A program made the position numbers and the translations under genes. A stretch of 32,756 bases of DNA. It comes from Deltaproteobacteria bacterium (GTDB taxonomy: Bacteria; Desulfobacterota; Desulfarculia; Adiutricales; Adiutricaceae). Below the pieces are notes generated by a model. It made no database searches and was not told the DNA's origin. It saw only the letters and a program-made list of their open reading frames with translations. The stretch is taken from positions 1 through 32,756 of the forward strand of contig JAISYP010000145.1 of NCBI GenBank assembly GCA_031269825.1. Direction: 5' to 3'. Positions within the stretch are counted from its first letter, which is position 1. Each line of letters starts with the position of its first letter. Shown in pieces: positions 16,002 to 23,762 of this stretch.

Positions 16002-16030
16002 GGGATTCTCCAGCTTTTATTCGCTTTAGG

Positions 16031-16570
16031 CTAATTGGCCCAGACTAGATTATCGTCGTTTTTGGGGGTTGAACCGTTTGGACGTCGGGCCTCGAAAAAG
16101 TTCCGCATCAACCGAGCGCAGGGCTCGGCCAAGACGCCGCCCACAATATTGGGTCGGTGGTTGAGGCCGGAAAGGCTTAAAAGATCCAACAAAGACCCGG
16201 CCGCCCCCCATTTTGGCTCAGGGGCCCCAAAGTAGATGGCCCCCAATCGGGCGTGGATAGCCGCCATCAGACACATGGGACAGGGCTCAAGCGTGGTCGC
16301 CATGGATAACCCAGTTAAGCGGTAGTTCCCCAAGACATTAGCCGCCGCTCGGATAGCTAAAATTTCCGCGTGGGCCGTGGGATCGGAAAGACTGATCACC
16401 TGGTTGGCCGCTTGGGCTAAAATTTCCCCTGAGGCGTCGAAGATGACGGCCCCGGCGGGAACCTCCCCCTTGTGGAAGGCTTCCTCGGCCTTCAATAAGG
16501 CTAAGCCCATAAAAAATTGGCTGACCTCAGGGGCCAGGGATGGGTTGGTGGTAAGGTTAATTTGACTCAT
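16031..16570 (-). CDS. tadA: tRNA(adenine34) deaminase TadA
   Basis: TadA deaminates adenosine 34 of the tRNA-Arg(ACG) anticodon to inosine, which is normally essential. The start at 16570 has GAGG six bases upstream; a longer frame reaching 16738 has no site and reads poorly. The 179-residue protein has the zinc-deaminase signature HAE at 67-69 (TAHAEILAI), where E69 is the proton shuttle, and PCPMC at 96-100. The TLEPCPMCLMAAIHARLGAIYFGAPEPKWGA pattern (shown here only as its core PCPMC) is the tRNA-editing type rather than free-nucleoside deaminases. First gene of a minus-strand pair with hisD. Confidence 0.93.
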   Translation of the reverse strand: MSQINLTTNPSLAPEVSQFFMGLALLKAEEAFHKGEVPAGAVIFDASGEILAQAANQVISLSDPTAHAEILAIRAAANVLGNYRLTGLSMATTLEPCPMCLMAAIHARLGAIYFGAPEPKWGAAGSLLDLLSLSGLNHRPNIVGGVLAEPCARLMRNFFEARRPNGSTPKNDDNLVWAN

Positions 16571-16855
16571 AATCGCCTCAAGGATTTTCAATAGGGGTTG
16601 ATTGTAAGGGCGGTTGACCGGAAAAGCAACTAGACCCCAATTAGGGTCTAATCTTAGGCGATGACCAGTAGTGACCGGCGCTTGGGCGAGGGCCGGGAAG
16701 GCGAAATTCCTCGCCAACCGGGCGCTAACCAACCACAAAGATTGATTTTGATTGGAAAAAAAGACTACCTATCCCTAAATATAGCGCTAAAGAATGAATT
16801 GGGCCCGAGATGTGGAAAAACCTCGGCAAGGCTCTGGCCAGAAACGGCCAGCTGT

Positions 16856-16885
16856 TTGACTTTATAAGATTTTTCCCTATATAAT
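16856..16885 (+). promoter_or_regulatory. Strong sigma70-type promoter of the candidate small RNA
   Basis: TTGACT (16856-16861) and TATAAT (16880-16885) are separated by 18 bp. Transcription should start near 16891-16893. The nearest downstream coding start is 260 bp away, beyond a terminator. Confidence 0.75.
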
Positions 16886-16950
16886 GGAATTGATTACCAT
16901 GTCAGATCAGATTGGGGGTAGCCAAGATGATCTACCCAGTCCTTGGGCCA

Positions 16951-16992
16951 GGAACAAGCTAGGAACAAGCTAGGGACAAGCTAGGGACAAGG
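16951..16992 (+). repeat. 11-bp tandem repeat within the candidate small RNA
   Basis: Two units of GGAACAAGCTA (16951-16972) are followed by GGGACAAGCTA (16973-16983) and a partial GGGACAAGG. The array lies in the apical part of the predicted RNA fold, so unit number would change only the loop length. Confidence 0.75.
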
Positions 16993-17056
16993 TTGTGGTT
17001 TGGGCTGGCCAGGCGGGTTTTATGGCTGGCTTGGCGGGTAATTGGCGCTAGCGCTT

Positions 17057-17077
17057 AAAACCGCCGCGCGGTTTTTT
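17057..17077 (+). terminator. Intrinsic terminator
   Basis: AAAACCGC (17057-17064), loop CGC, GCGGTTTT (17068-17075) and a run of six T. A second palindrome, GCGCTAGCGC, lies just upstream at 17045-17054. It ends the candidate small RNA before the V4R gene. Confidence 0.85.
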
Positions 17078-17151
17078 GAGGCTGTTTTTTGAGGTTTACC
17101 GGTGGGGCTCGCGTCGTTAGAGCCTATTAGGAGAAATGGAGACAACCGTCT

Positions 17152-17676
17152 ATGTCCGACGTGGAACGCAAATACGAATTTTCCTGGGAATTGATTGGGG
17201 ATCTGGACACGGCTAGACCCAATCTAGGCCCAACCCTTCGTTTGGAGGCTTACCGTTTGCTTCAGTTTTGTTGCCGGGATATCATCGAGCAAGATTACGG
17301 CACTGAGGCGGCGGATCGGGTTTTTTTCCGAGCTGGGGCTTTGGCCGGGAAGCATTTTTATGAAAATGTCCTGGATCATCCGCCCACGGATATCAATGAT
17401 TTGGTCAAACAGCTCCAACAGGTTTTGCGCGACATTGGCATTGGTATTTTCAAGGTGGAGAAGTTTAACGACAACCTTGAGTGCGTGATGACCGTTTCCG
17501 AGGATTTGGATTGTTCGGGGTTGCCGGAGTTAGGTTATGGGGTCTGCGTCTATGACGAGGGTTTCATCGCCGGGATTCTGGAGTGTTTCACGGGTCGGCC
17601 CTTTGACGTTAAGGAAATCGATTGTTGGTGCACCAACGAGCGTACCTGCCGCTTTGAGGCCAAACCCAAATCGTAG
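17152..17676 (+). CDS. V4R (4-vinyl reductase) domain protein
   Basis: A 174-residue soluble protein made almost entirely of a V4R domain, a predicted small-molecule-binding fold found in sensors and regulators. Recognisable parts are RLEAYRLLQFCCRDIIEQDYG, the FFRAGALAGKHFYENVL helix, GIGIFKVEKF, and the C-terminal signature FIAGILECFTGRPFDVKEIDCWCTNERTCRF (given here by its Cys-rich end CWCTNERTC). The conserved cysteines could hold a metal or sense redox. A Gly/Ala-rich AGALAGKHFYEN is typical of the group. The ATG is preceded by TAGGAG about 17 bases away, so initiation may be modest. A diguanylate cyclase follows after 92 bp; the pair suggests ligand sensing linked to cyclic-di-GMP. The ligand is unknown. 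Confidence 0.85.
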   Translation: MSDVERKYEFSWELIGDLDTARPNLGPTLRLEAYRLLQFCCRDIIEQDYGTEAADRVFFRAGALAGKHFYENVLDHPPTDINDLVKQLQQVLRDIGIGIFKVEKFNDNLECVMTVSEDLDCSGLPELGYGVCVYDEGFIAGILECFTGRPFDVKEIDCWCTNERTCRFEAKPKS

Positions 17677-17768
17677 CGTTAAAAGCGGCGTCGACCTAAG
17701 TTAATCCTCGGCTTTTTTTATGTGAAGACAAAACGGGGACGGCGTAGGGCCGCTAATGGGATTGGAAA

Positions 17769-19265
17769 TTGACGGAAGAGGCCCCTCAAAAAAACCGGCT
17801 GAAAACTTTTACCAGGGCCCAAGCGGAGTCCATGTTCAAGTTTTTAGAAAAGGTCATCATGGAAAGCAAGACCCCGGTTTTACCGCCGGAGTACGCCAAA
17901 TGGGACACTTTCAACTCTCTTTACCAACATACTTCCGAGATTAAGAACGCTCTAGGCAATTTCGCCAAGGGCGATCTAGATCTGCGTCTGGTTAAGAAGG
18001 GGGCCACTTCGGGGAGCCTGAAAGCTATTTTGGCCAATTTGTCCCATTTGGCCTGGCAATTTAAAGTGGCCGCCTCTGGCGATTACAGTCATACCGTGGA
18101 CTTTATGGGGGATTTTTCCGAGGCTTTTAACTTAATGACTTCTTCCTTAAGGCGTCATGAGATGGAGATTCATGAAAAGCAGAATGAATTGGCTTTGATG
18201 GCTGAGGAGCTGAAAAAAGAGATCCATCGACGTGACCAATTTGAGGCGGCTTTAAAAGAAAGCGAGAAAAATTATCGTAACCAGGCCTTGCGCGATCCCT
18301 TAACCCACATCTACAATCGGATATATTTTAACGAGGCTGGTAAAAGAGAGGTGGAGCTAACCCGTCGCGAGGGGGCTTCTTTGTGCCTTTTAATGATTGA
18401 TTTGGATCATTTCAAAAAATTCAATGATAATTATGGCCATTTAAGTGGCGACGCGGCTTTGATCCACGTGACGAAGATTATCTCGGAGCTAAAGCGAAAC
18501 ACGGACATTTTCGCCCGGCACGGGGGCGAGGAGTTCGCGCTTTTGTTGCCCCAAACCAATTTCGCCGGGGGTTTATCCATCGCGGAACGGATTAGGAACG
18601 AGGTGGCCGCCCGTCATGATCCCGCTCCCAATTGTAACGCGCCAATAACCATCAGCGTTGGTTTGGCTAGTTTAACCCAGGAAGAGGCTCTGTCCGATCG
18701 CGACGCCAGCGAGGAAATCTTGCGCAAATTGTTAGTCCGGGCGGAAGAGGGACTATACATGGGTAAAAAGCGCGGGCGCAATCAAGTTTGCTGGGTGGGG
18801 ATGGAAGTCGGGCAGGCTTTTGACCTGGGCTCGTTTTCGGAAAATGGGGCGGCCACGGAAATTGACCATGGCGAGCTTGACCAAAAAGAGCTTAGTCATA
18901 GCGAGCTTGGCCAGGGCCAGGCCCAGCTGGATAAACGCCCGCCCGCGCCGGGAGCTGACCTTCATGACCAGCCCCATCATCCCCATTGCCACTTAATTAA
19001 CGATAACCAAGCCCACCTAAATTCTTCGTCCGAGTCGGTGGCCCACTTGCTCCCCTCGCTACCGACCATCAAGACCGAGTCCAACCCGCTGACAAAAGAG
19101 CCGATGGCCTTGGCCGCGACCACCATCGTCGCCCAGTCCTTGGATCTCGTCAATTTATCCCCCACCGCCATCCAAGTTCCGGCCCGGATTTTGCCAGGCC
19201 TGGGCCTGGACGTTTTGGCGGATAAGCCCACCCCCACCTCGCCGGCGACCAAGGAAGAGACTTAA
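17769..19265 (+). CDS. Diguanylate cyclase (GGDEF) with N-terminal sensor-like region and His-rich tail
   Basis: The enzyme would make cyclic-di-GMP from two GTP. The N-terminal 150 residues have VLPPEYAKWDTFNSLY and a HAMP-like helical stretch (IKNALGNFAKGDLDLRL) but no membrane helix, so it is cytosolic. A coiled coil (about 130-170) leads to the GGDEF domain at about 172-335. That domain has RDPLTHIYNR, the active site G252-G-E-E-F256, and an intact inhibitory site R243-x-x-D246 exactly five residues before it. A 155-residue low-complexity tail follows, containing a 15-bp tandem repeat and a His-rich patch (HDQPHHPHCH). Start is TTG at 17769 with TGGGA seven bases upstream. It lies downstream of the V4R gene. 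Confidence 0.9.
   Translation: MTEEAPQKNRLKTFTRAQAESMFKFLEKVIMESKTPVLPPEYAKWDTFNSLYQHTSEIKNALGNFAKGDLDLRLVKKGATSGSLKAILANLSHLAWQFKVAASGDYSHTVDFMGDFSEAFNLMTSSLRRHEMEIHEKQNELALMAEELKKEIHRRDQFEAALKESEKNYRNQALRDPLTHIYNRIYFNEAGKREVELTRREGASLCLLMIDLDHFKKFNDNYGHLSGDAALIHVTKIISELKRNTDIFARHGGEEFALLLPQTNFAGGLSIAERIRNEVAARHDPAPNCNAPITISVGLASLTQEEALSDRDASEEILRKLLVRAEEGLYMGKKRGRNQVCWVGMEVGQAFDLGSFSENGAATEIDHGELDQKELSHSELGQGQAQLDKRPPAPGADLHDQPHHPHCHLINDNQAHLNSSSESVAHLLPSLPTIKTESNPLTKEPMALAATTIVAQSLDLVNLSPTAIQVPARILPGLGLDVLADKPTPTSPATKEET
18873..18917 (+). repeat. 15-bp coding tandem repeat in the cyclase tail
   Basis: Three diverged units begin GAGCTTGACC, GAGCTTAGTC and GAGCTTGGCC (18873, 18888, 18903), encoding Glu-Leu followed by three variable residues each time. 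The same 15-bp period and Glu-Leu theme appears in the lipoprotein leader at 28012. Confidence 0.6.
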
Positions 19266-19621
19266 GGATGATAATTAATTAAGTCGCGCCCCTCTTCATA
19301 TCTCTTAATCATTGGCTCTTACTCATTGTCTCTTAATCATTAGCTCTTTTTAAGCTCTGAAATTTTAATGGTTTGGCTTTAAGCTAGCGTTGTCCCAAAA
19401 GTCTAGGCTGGTTGGGCTAAGGCTTGATTTTTGGGTGGCGAAGGAATATTATTTCCAATAAGAAGGTAAGTTTTTATTTAGTAATGAATTTTAACTTTTA
19501 CCTGTTTTAAAATCCCGAATCTGGCCCGGCCGGTTTTTGGGAAAGCCCGGATGGGCGTTTTGGCCAGGGTCAGCGCTAAATTTGGTTGGCTAAAATTGGT
19601 CGGGATAAGGAAAGGGGCCTG
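19266..19621. other. Intergenic region with a 20-bp direct repeat
   Basis: 356 bp with no gene. TCTCTTAATCATTGGCTCTT at 19301-19320 recurs with one change at 19329-19348. The remainder is unremarkable AT-rich sequence turning GC-rich near the chemoreceptor start. No clear promoter is seen. Confidence 0.6.
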
Positions 19622-21460
19622 GTGAAAAACCTGACCTTAACCCTGAAAATCACTTTGAGTTTCGCCCTGGTTCTGATGGCCACGTTGGCCATCATCCTGA
19701 CGGCGATCATGGTTCTGTCCAAAACTTCCCGTCAGGCGGAAATCGCTCGGGCCGCGGCCTTTGAGCTGGGGTTCCGGGTGGGCCAGGCGCTGGGGGCGCC
19801 CAGTGACGCCCCAGAGGTCTCGGAAGGCGTTTGGCGGCGCTTATTAACCCAAGATCCTCGGCCTGACAACGCGGTTTTGGTCGCCGCGGCCATGGAAGAA
19901 TACCAGCGGCTTTTGACGATTCGGCTGGCGATCGGGCGGGCGCGTCAAAAAAAGGCGGCTTTGGCTAAGGAGCTACGTGAGTTAACTTTGGCCTGGGCTA
20001 GTTTTTTGGGGAGGGCGCGGGCCAGTCAGATTTCGAGCCAAAATAATAAGAGTCAAAATAGCTCCCCAGCGGTCGCCCCATCTTCCTTTGGCGACCTCGC
20101 CGTCGAGGGGCCGCTGGCCAGTTTAAACGTGGGGCTGGGGTTCTGGGGCCAGGATACTTTTGATCCCAGCGCTTACCAACAGTGGCTTTTGGAATTGGAA
20201 AGCTGGGAAGCCGGGTTTTTGGCCCAGGGGGCTAATCTTGGCTTAAAGTCGCTCCGCTCAACCGCCGGGGAGTTTGGGCGGGTTAGCCAAGAGCTTTTGG
20301 CGATGGAACCGCGGGCTCGGGACACGGGGCGGACATTATTCGCCACCATTGACGCTCATCCCCGGGACACCGGGCGGGCGGCTCGAGATTTGGCTTTTGG
20401 GTTAACGGTGGGTTTTCTCAGCCTAGGTCTACTGACCGGGCTTTTAATTTTTTATATTTATCGCGCCGTTATTCGCCCTTTACGCGGGGTTTTGGGGGGC
20501 TTGGAACGGAGCGCGGGGGAAGTGACCCGGACGGCCCGGCTGCTCTCGCGGTCTAGTCATTCTCTGGGGCGGGGGGCTTCGGATAACACCCAGGCGGTCT
20601 TGGCGGCTATTTCCAGTTTAGAGGATTTGTTAGGCGCGGCCAAACGCAACGCGGACAATTCCGAGCGGGCCAAGAAGTTGATGGATAAAGCCAAGTCCTT
20701 TGTGGTCGAGGCTAACGAGGCCATGGATCAGATTTCCGTGGCCATGGAGGAGATCAAAAACAGTGGCCAGGCCAGCCGCCAAATCATTAAATCCGTGGAG
20801 GAAATCGCCTTTCAAACTAATATCTTGGCTTTGAACGCCGCGGTGGAGGCGGCCCGGGCGGGCGAGGCGGGGGTGGGGTTCGCGGTGGTGGCCGATGAGG
20901 TGCGAAACTTAGCCAACAGTTCTTCCGCGGCGGCCCGTAACACCAATGATATGTTGGCTAGGAGCGTCATGCGCATCAATGAGGGAGCCCAGTTGGTGAT
21001 CCAGGCGGGCGCCAGTTTTAAGGATTTAGTGGTCACCTCGGAAGACGTGGCTAACTTAGTTCAGAGCGTGACCGAAGCCAGCCAAACCCAGGCCCGAGCC
21101 ATCCAGGACACCCATCAATCCATCGCCATGATGGACAAGGTGACCCAGGAAAACGCCGTGGAAGCGGCCGGGGCGGAAAAGATCTCGCGGGCTTTGAATG
21201 GTCAGGCCAGGTTTTTGAGCCGGGCCGTTCAACGGATCTCGGCCCTTTTGCATGGCTATGGATGGGCCAGTTCGCGAAATCTGGCCAGCCCGGCGGAGCC
21301 CGATGACTCTCGCGCCCGGCTAGGGTTGTCGTTGGCCGTGGTTGGCTCTGACGTTCCCGCCGAGGCGCCCTCGCCAAGCCAGCCGCTCATAACGTCGAGC
21401 CTACCGAAGGTGTCGAAAAAAGCCCTGGATCAGGCTATTCCTATGGATGATGATTTTTAG
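19622..21460 (+). CDS. Methyl-accepting chemotaxis protein
   Basis: A membrane chemoreceptor that would control CheA/CheW. The GTG at 19622 is preferred to a TTG 36 bp upstream because AAGGAAAGG precedes it and the protein then begins [16 protein letters not shown], as receptors usually do. Of 612 residues, a first membrane helix (about 9-32) is followed by a periplasmic sensing region (about 33-258) with helical bundle character and a Ser/Asn-rich insert, then a second helix at about 260-285 ([16 protein letters not shown]), a short HAMP-like linker and the long cytoplasmic coiled coil. The signalling tip is near-perfect: [20 protein letters not shown] then [16 protein letters not shown]. 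No C-terminal CheR-tethering pentapeptide is seen. No che genes are nearby. Confidence 0.93.
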   Translation: MKNLTLTLKITLSFALVLMATLAIILTAIMVLSKTSRQAEIARAAAFELGFRVGQALGAPSDAPEVSEGVWRRLLTQDPRPDNAVLVAAAMEEYQRLLTIRLAIGRARQKKAALAKELRELTLAWASFLGRARASQISSQNNKSQNSSPAVAPSSFGDLAVEGPLASLNVGLGFWGQDTFDPSAYQQWLLELESWEAGFLAQGANLGLKSLRSTAGEFGRVSQELLAMEPRARDTGRTLFATIDAHPRDTGRAARDLAFGLTVGFLSLGLLTGLLIFYIYRAVIRPLRGVLGGLERSAGEVTRTARLLSRSSHSLGRGASDNTQAVLAAISSLEDLLGAAKRNADNSERAKKLMDKAKSFVVEANEAMDQISVAMEEIKNSGQASRQIIKSVEEIAFQTNILALNAAVEAARAGEAGVGFAVVADEVRNLANSSSAAARNTNDMLARSVMRINEGAQLVIQAGASFKDLVVTSEDVANLVQSVTEASQTQARAIQDTHQSIAMMDKVTQENAVEAAGAEKISRALNGQARFLSRAVQRISALLHGYGWASSRNLASPAEPDDSRARLGLSLAVVGSDVPAEAPSPSQPLITSSLPKVSKKALDQAIPMDDDF

Positions 21461-21543
21461 GGTCAAGACCATTTTTAGTCCACGACGCGCCTCGGGACGC
21501 CTTGGCGCGCGCCACGAAAACCCTCACCAATGGAGCCCTTCAT

Positions 21544-23733
21544 TTGTCAATATATGAAAGCGCCCAAATTCGAATAAAATCGCTCCTGTGGGCTGGGCTA
21601 GCCGCTTGGCTGATATTGGCTGGGTCGACCTGGGCCCAGGAACCGGCTGATTCCACTATTACTCTGACCAAAACGGTGGAGGTTTACACTTTTGAGGATC
21701 TAACTTTTTCGATTGACTCTTACACCGTGGCTCAGGGCGATAATTTGGCTGGGGTTCTGAAGAAGCGGGGATTGTGGCCCACCAATCCCGACGCCCATCG
21801 GGAAGCTCAGATAATCCGTCTGATCAAACGTTTAAACCCGGCCATCGCCAATCCTGATTTGATCGCGCCGGGGCAGGAATTATATTTACCCACCCCGCGG
21901 GCGGAAGCGCCCGTCCCCCCCGAAGCGCGGCCCGAGCCAGAGCCGGAGCCGGTTCCGGAAGAAGTGGATCCCCCGGGCGTGGTCTCCTATTCATTTGTGG
22001 GCCAGGGCGATCCTGGCCCACTCGCCCCGCCGAAAAACCCCAGTGGCCTCGCCCCGCCGTCGAAATTGGATCCTGGTCAGTCCCCCATCAATTCCACCAG
22101 CCCCGCCTCCGCTCGGTCGGTCGGTCGACGCTCGTCGGAACCCGAGGGCGAGCTAGAGATGGCTTCGGATGGGACGGTTTATCGGAAGCTGGTGGTCAGA
22201 AAAGGCGATACCCTGGAAAAGTTGTTGCGGCGGGAAGGGGTGGATCCAGATCTGATCTATAAAAGCCTGATAAAAGTGACTTTACGTTTGAATCCAGAGC
22301 TAAAAAACCCCAATATCATCGTGGTGGGCGCGGAGTTGCGCGTGCCGTCAATGGGGGCGTATTTAGCCGATCTGGCCCAGCCCACGCGGGTGGCGAGCGC
22401 CCCATCGACGAGAAATAGGTCAGCGCCCGGATCCAATCAAGCCGAGGCCAAAAATATAGCCGCTCGGTCTAACCGCCCGGAAAACCTCGCCGGCTCCTCT
22501 CGGAAGCGCTCCGAAAAAGGCCAAAAAGCCAAGTTCACCTTAGCCACCAAAAGATTGCCCCCGGCCCCCATGCCCACGGTCGACGCCCAAAACGCTCGGA
22601 CGATTCTGGGGGTCATCTTCACCCGACTAGGCGCGACTTTCACTAATAAGGGTCGACTCTTCCTGCCCTTGGACGAGCCACCCCATTTTGACGTGGACAC
22701 CGCCAGCTCCCCAATTATTGAGCTAAAAAATGGTCGTCGGATCGTTTTGGATTTAAGGCGCGCCTTTAGCCCGGATCTCATTAAAAGGTTTAGCGCGAAA
22801 TACAAGGATTATTTGATTTTCCAGCCCACCCGCGGCGAAACCTTGGAAAAAGTTTTAGAGCGCCTGTGGCCTTTATGCGCTTATTACCGGATTTATAACC
22901 AAACCCAGACCTTTGAGGGGGGCAGCGATATCCGATTGAAGATCGCCGCGGACTGGCTTATCTGGCCCACGGCCGAAGATTGGAACCGGGGCCAACCGGT
23001 GGTCATTAACCTCGCCCCGGCCCCAGACAACGCCACGCCCCAGGCCTGGGTCAAGTTTTTAGGTAACCATGGGGTAACGGTCATTGACTTGTACAAGGGG
23101 TTAATTTTGGCGGACGCCACGCGCTCGCCCACGCCCATCAATAACTTTACCGTCATTGACGTGGATAGCCAGAACCCTTCGTCATTCGCCGCGGCGTTGG
23201 TCAAAAGTTTTGGTTTTTCCCCTCGTTTAGGGCTTCGGGTGGATTTGAGACGGGGCCGGATCGTCACTGGTGGGGAGAACTCGGAAAACGGGGCGACCCC
23301 GGCGGTCTTTTGGGAAACCGGTCAGGAGCGGCTGGTTCTGGAGTATGGGGATTTATCCAGCGAGGATTTAGCCATTTTAAAGGCGAACGGTTTTCAGGTT
23401 ATTTCCAGCGGCCGCGATAGCCAATTGGTTCTCAAGTCGATCTTGTCCGCCTTAAACATTAAGCTCGGGGCGGATTTGGTCTTAAATGGCGACTCGGCTG
23501 GGGGACCGGCCTTATCGTTAACCATTAGTGGGCAAAGTTTCGCCTACAATGGTCGCTCGTATCTTTTTACCCAGGTGGATGTCCCGGATAACCTGGTTAG
23601 TTTAGATCCCAACCAGAATACGGTGGTTTTGCGGTACCAAGCCCCGGCCAAGACCGCGCCCATTAATCCGCCCGCCAACGCCCCAGCCAGAGCCAACTCG
23701 GCTCAGGGTGAATCCCGGAACGCGGGCGAATGA
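21544..23733 (+). CDS. Large exported LysM-repeat protein
   Basis: A secreted or periplasmic protein likely bound to peptidoglycan. Start choice is uncertain: TTG at 21544 with TGGAG eight bases upstream gives a clean signal peptide (RIKSLLWAGLAAWLILAG, cleaved after TWA), while a TTG at 21502 would add 14 residues. Three LysM-like modules are visible, each recognisable from its YTVAQGDNL / VVRKGDTLEKLL / PTRGETLEKVL opening. The first two end in LxPGQELYLP-like and VVGAELRVP strands with LNP motifs. They are separated by Pro/Glu- and Ser-rich linkers. The C-terminal 350 residues form an alpha/beta region I do not recognise. It stands between a chemoreceptor and a hybrid kinase, same strand. 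Confidence 0.78.
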   Translation: MSIYESAQIRIKSLLWAGLAAWLILAGSTWAQEPADSTITLTKTVEVYTFEDLTFSIDSYTVAQGDNLAGVLKKRGLWPTNPDAHREAQIIRLIKRLNPAIANPDLIAPGQELYLPTPRAEAPVPPEARPEPEPEPVPEEVDPPGVVSYSFVGQGDPGPLAPPKNPSGLAPPSKLDPGQSPINSTSPASARSVGRRSSEPEGELEMASDGTVYRKLVVRKGDTLEKLLRREGVDPDLIYKSLIKVTLRLNPELKNPNIIVVGAELRVPSMGAYLADLAQPTRVASAPSTRNRSAPGSNQAEAKNIAARSNRPENLAGSSRKRSEKGQKAKFTLATKRLPPAPMPTVDAQNARTILGVIFTRLGATFTNKGRLFLPLDEPPHFDVDTASSPIIELKNGRRIVLDLRRAFSPDLIKRFSAKYKDYLIFQPTRGETLEKVLERLWPLCAYYRIYNQTQTFEGGSDIRLKIAADWLIWPTAEDWNRGQPVVINLAPAPDNATPQAWVKFLGNHGVTVIDLYKGLILADATRSPTPINNFTVIDVDSQNPSSFAAALVKSFGFSPRLGLRVDLRRGRIVTGGENSENGATPAVFWETGQERLVLEYGDLSSEDLAILKANGFQVISSGRDSQLVLKSILSALNIKLGADLVLNGDSAGGPALSLTISGQSFAYNGRSYLFTQVDVPDNLVSLDPNQNTVVLRYQAPAKTAPINPPANAPARANSAQGESRNAGE

Positions 23734-23762
23734 ACTCAAGTAAGCTCAGCCTGGCCTAAATT

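Larger units (their letters stand above)
16891..17077 (+). ncRNA. Candidate structured small RNA of about 185 nt
   Basis: A near-consensus promoter and an intrinsic terminator frame a stretch without a credible gene. The predicted 5' end ATTACC (16893-16898) pairs with GGTAAT (17037-17042) just before the terminator, so the two ends close on each other. Inside, GCCAAG (16921-16926) pairs with CTTGGC (17030-17035), and GGCCAG (16946-16951) pairs with CTGGCC (17005-17010). The result is one long, interrupted hairpin with a large internal bubble and an apical part made of the 11-bp repeat. Size and shape recall 6S RNA. A competing hairpin GGGTAG/CTACCC also exists. A 35-nt block at 16892-16926 resembles the SRP RNA core but lacks its tetraloop. 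Class is unassigned. Confidence 0.5.
16571..17151. other. Intergenic region between tadA and the V4R gene
   Basis: 581 bp between divergent genes. It holds a plus-strand promoter (16856-16885), a candidate structured RNA (about 16891-17077), an 11-bp tandem repeat (16951-16992), and an intrinsic terminator (17057-17077). A short plus-strand frame at 16661-16867 has no family resemblance and no ribosome site, so I do not call it. Confidence 0.7.

Noticed and set aside
16661-16867. A 68-codon plus-strand frame upstream of the small RNA promoter
   Set aside because: No ribosome site, no recognisable family, and it overlaps the divergent tadA upstream region.
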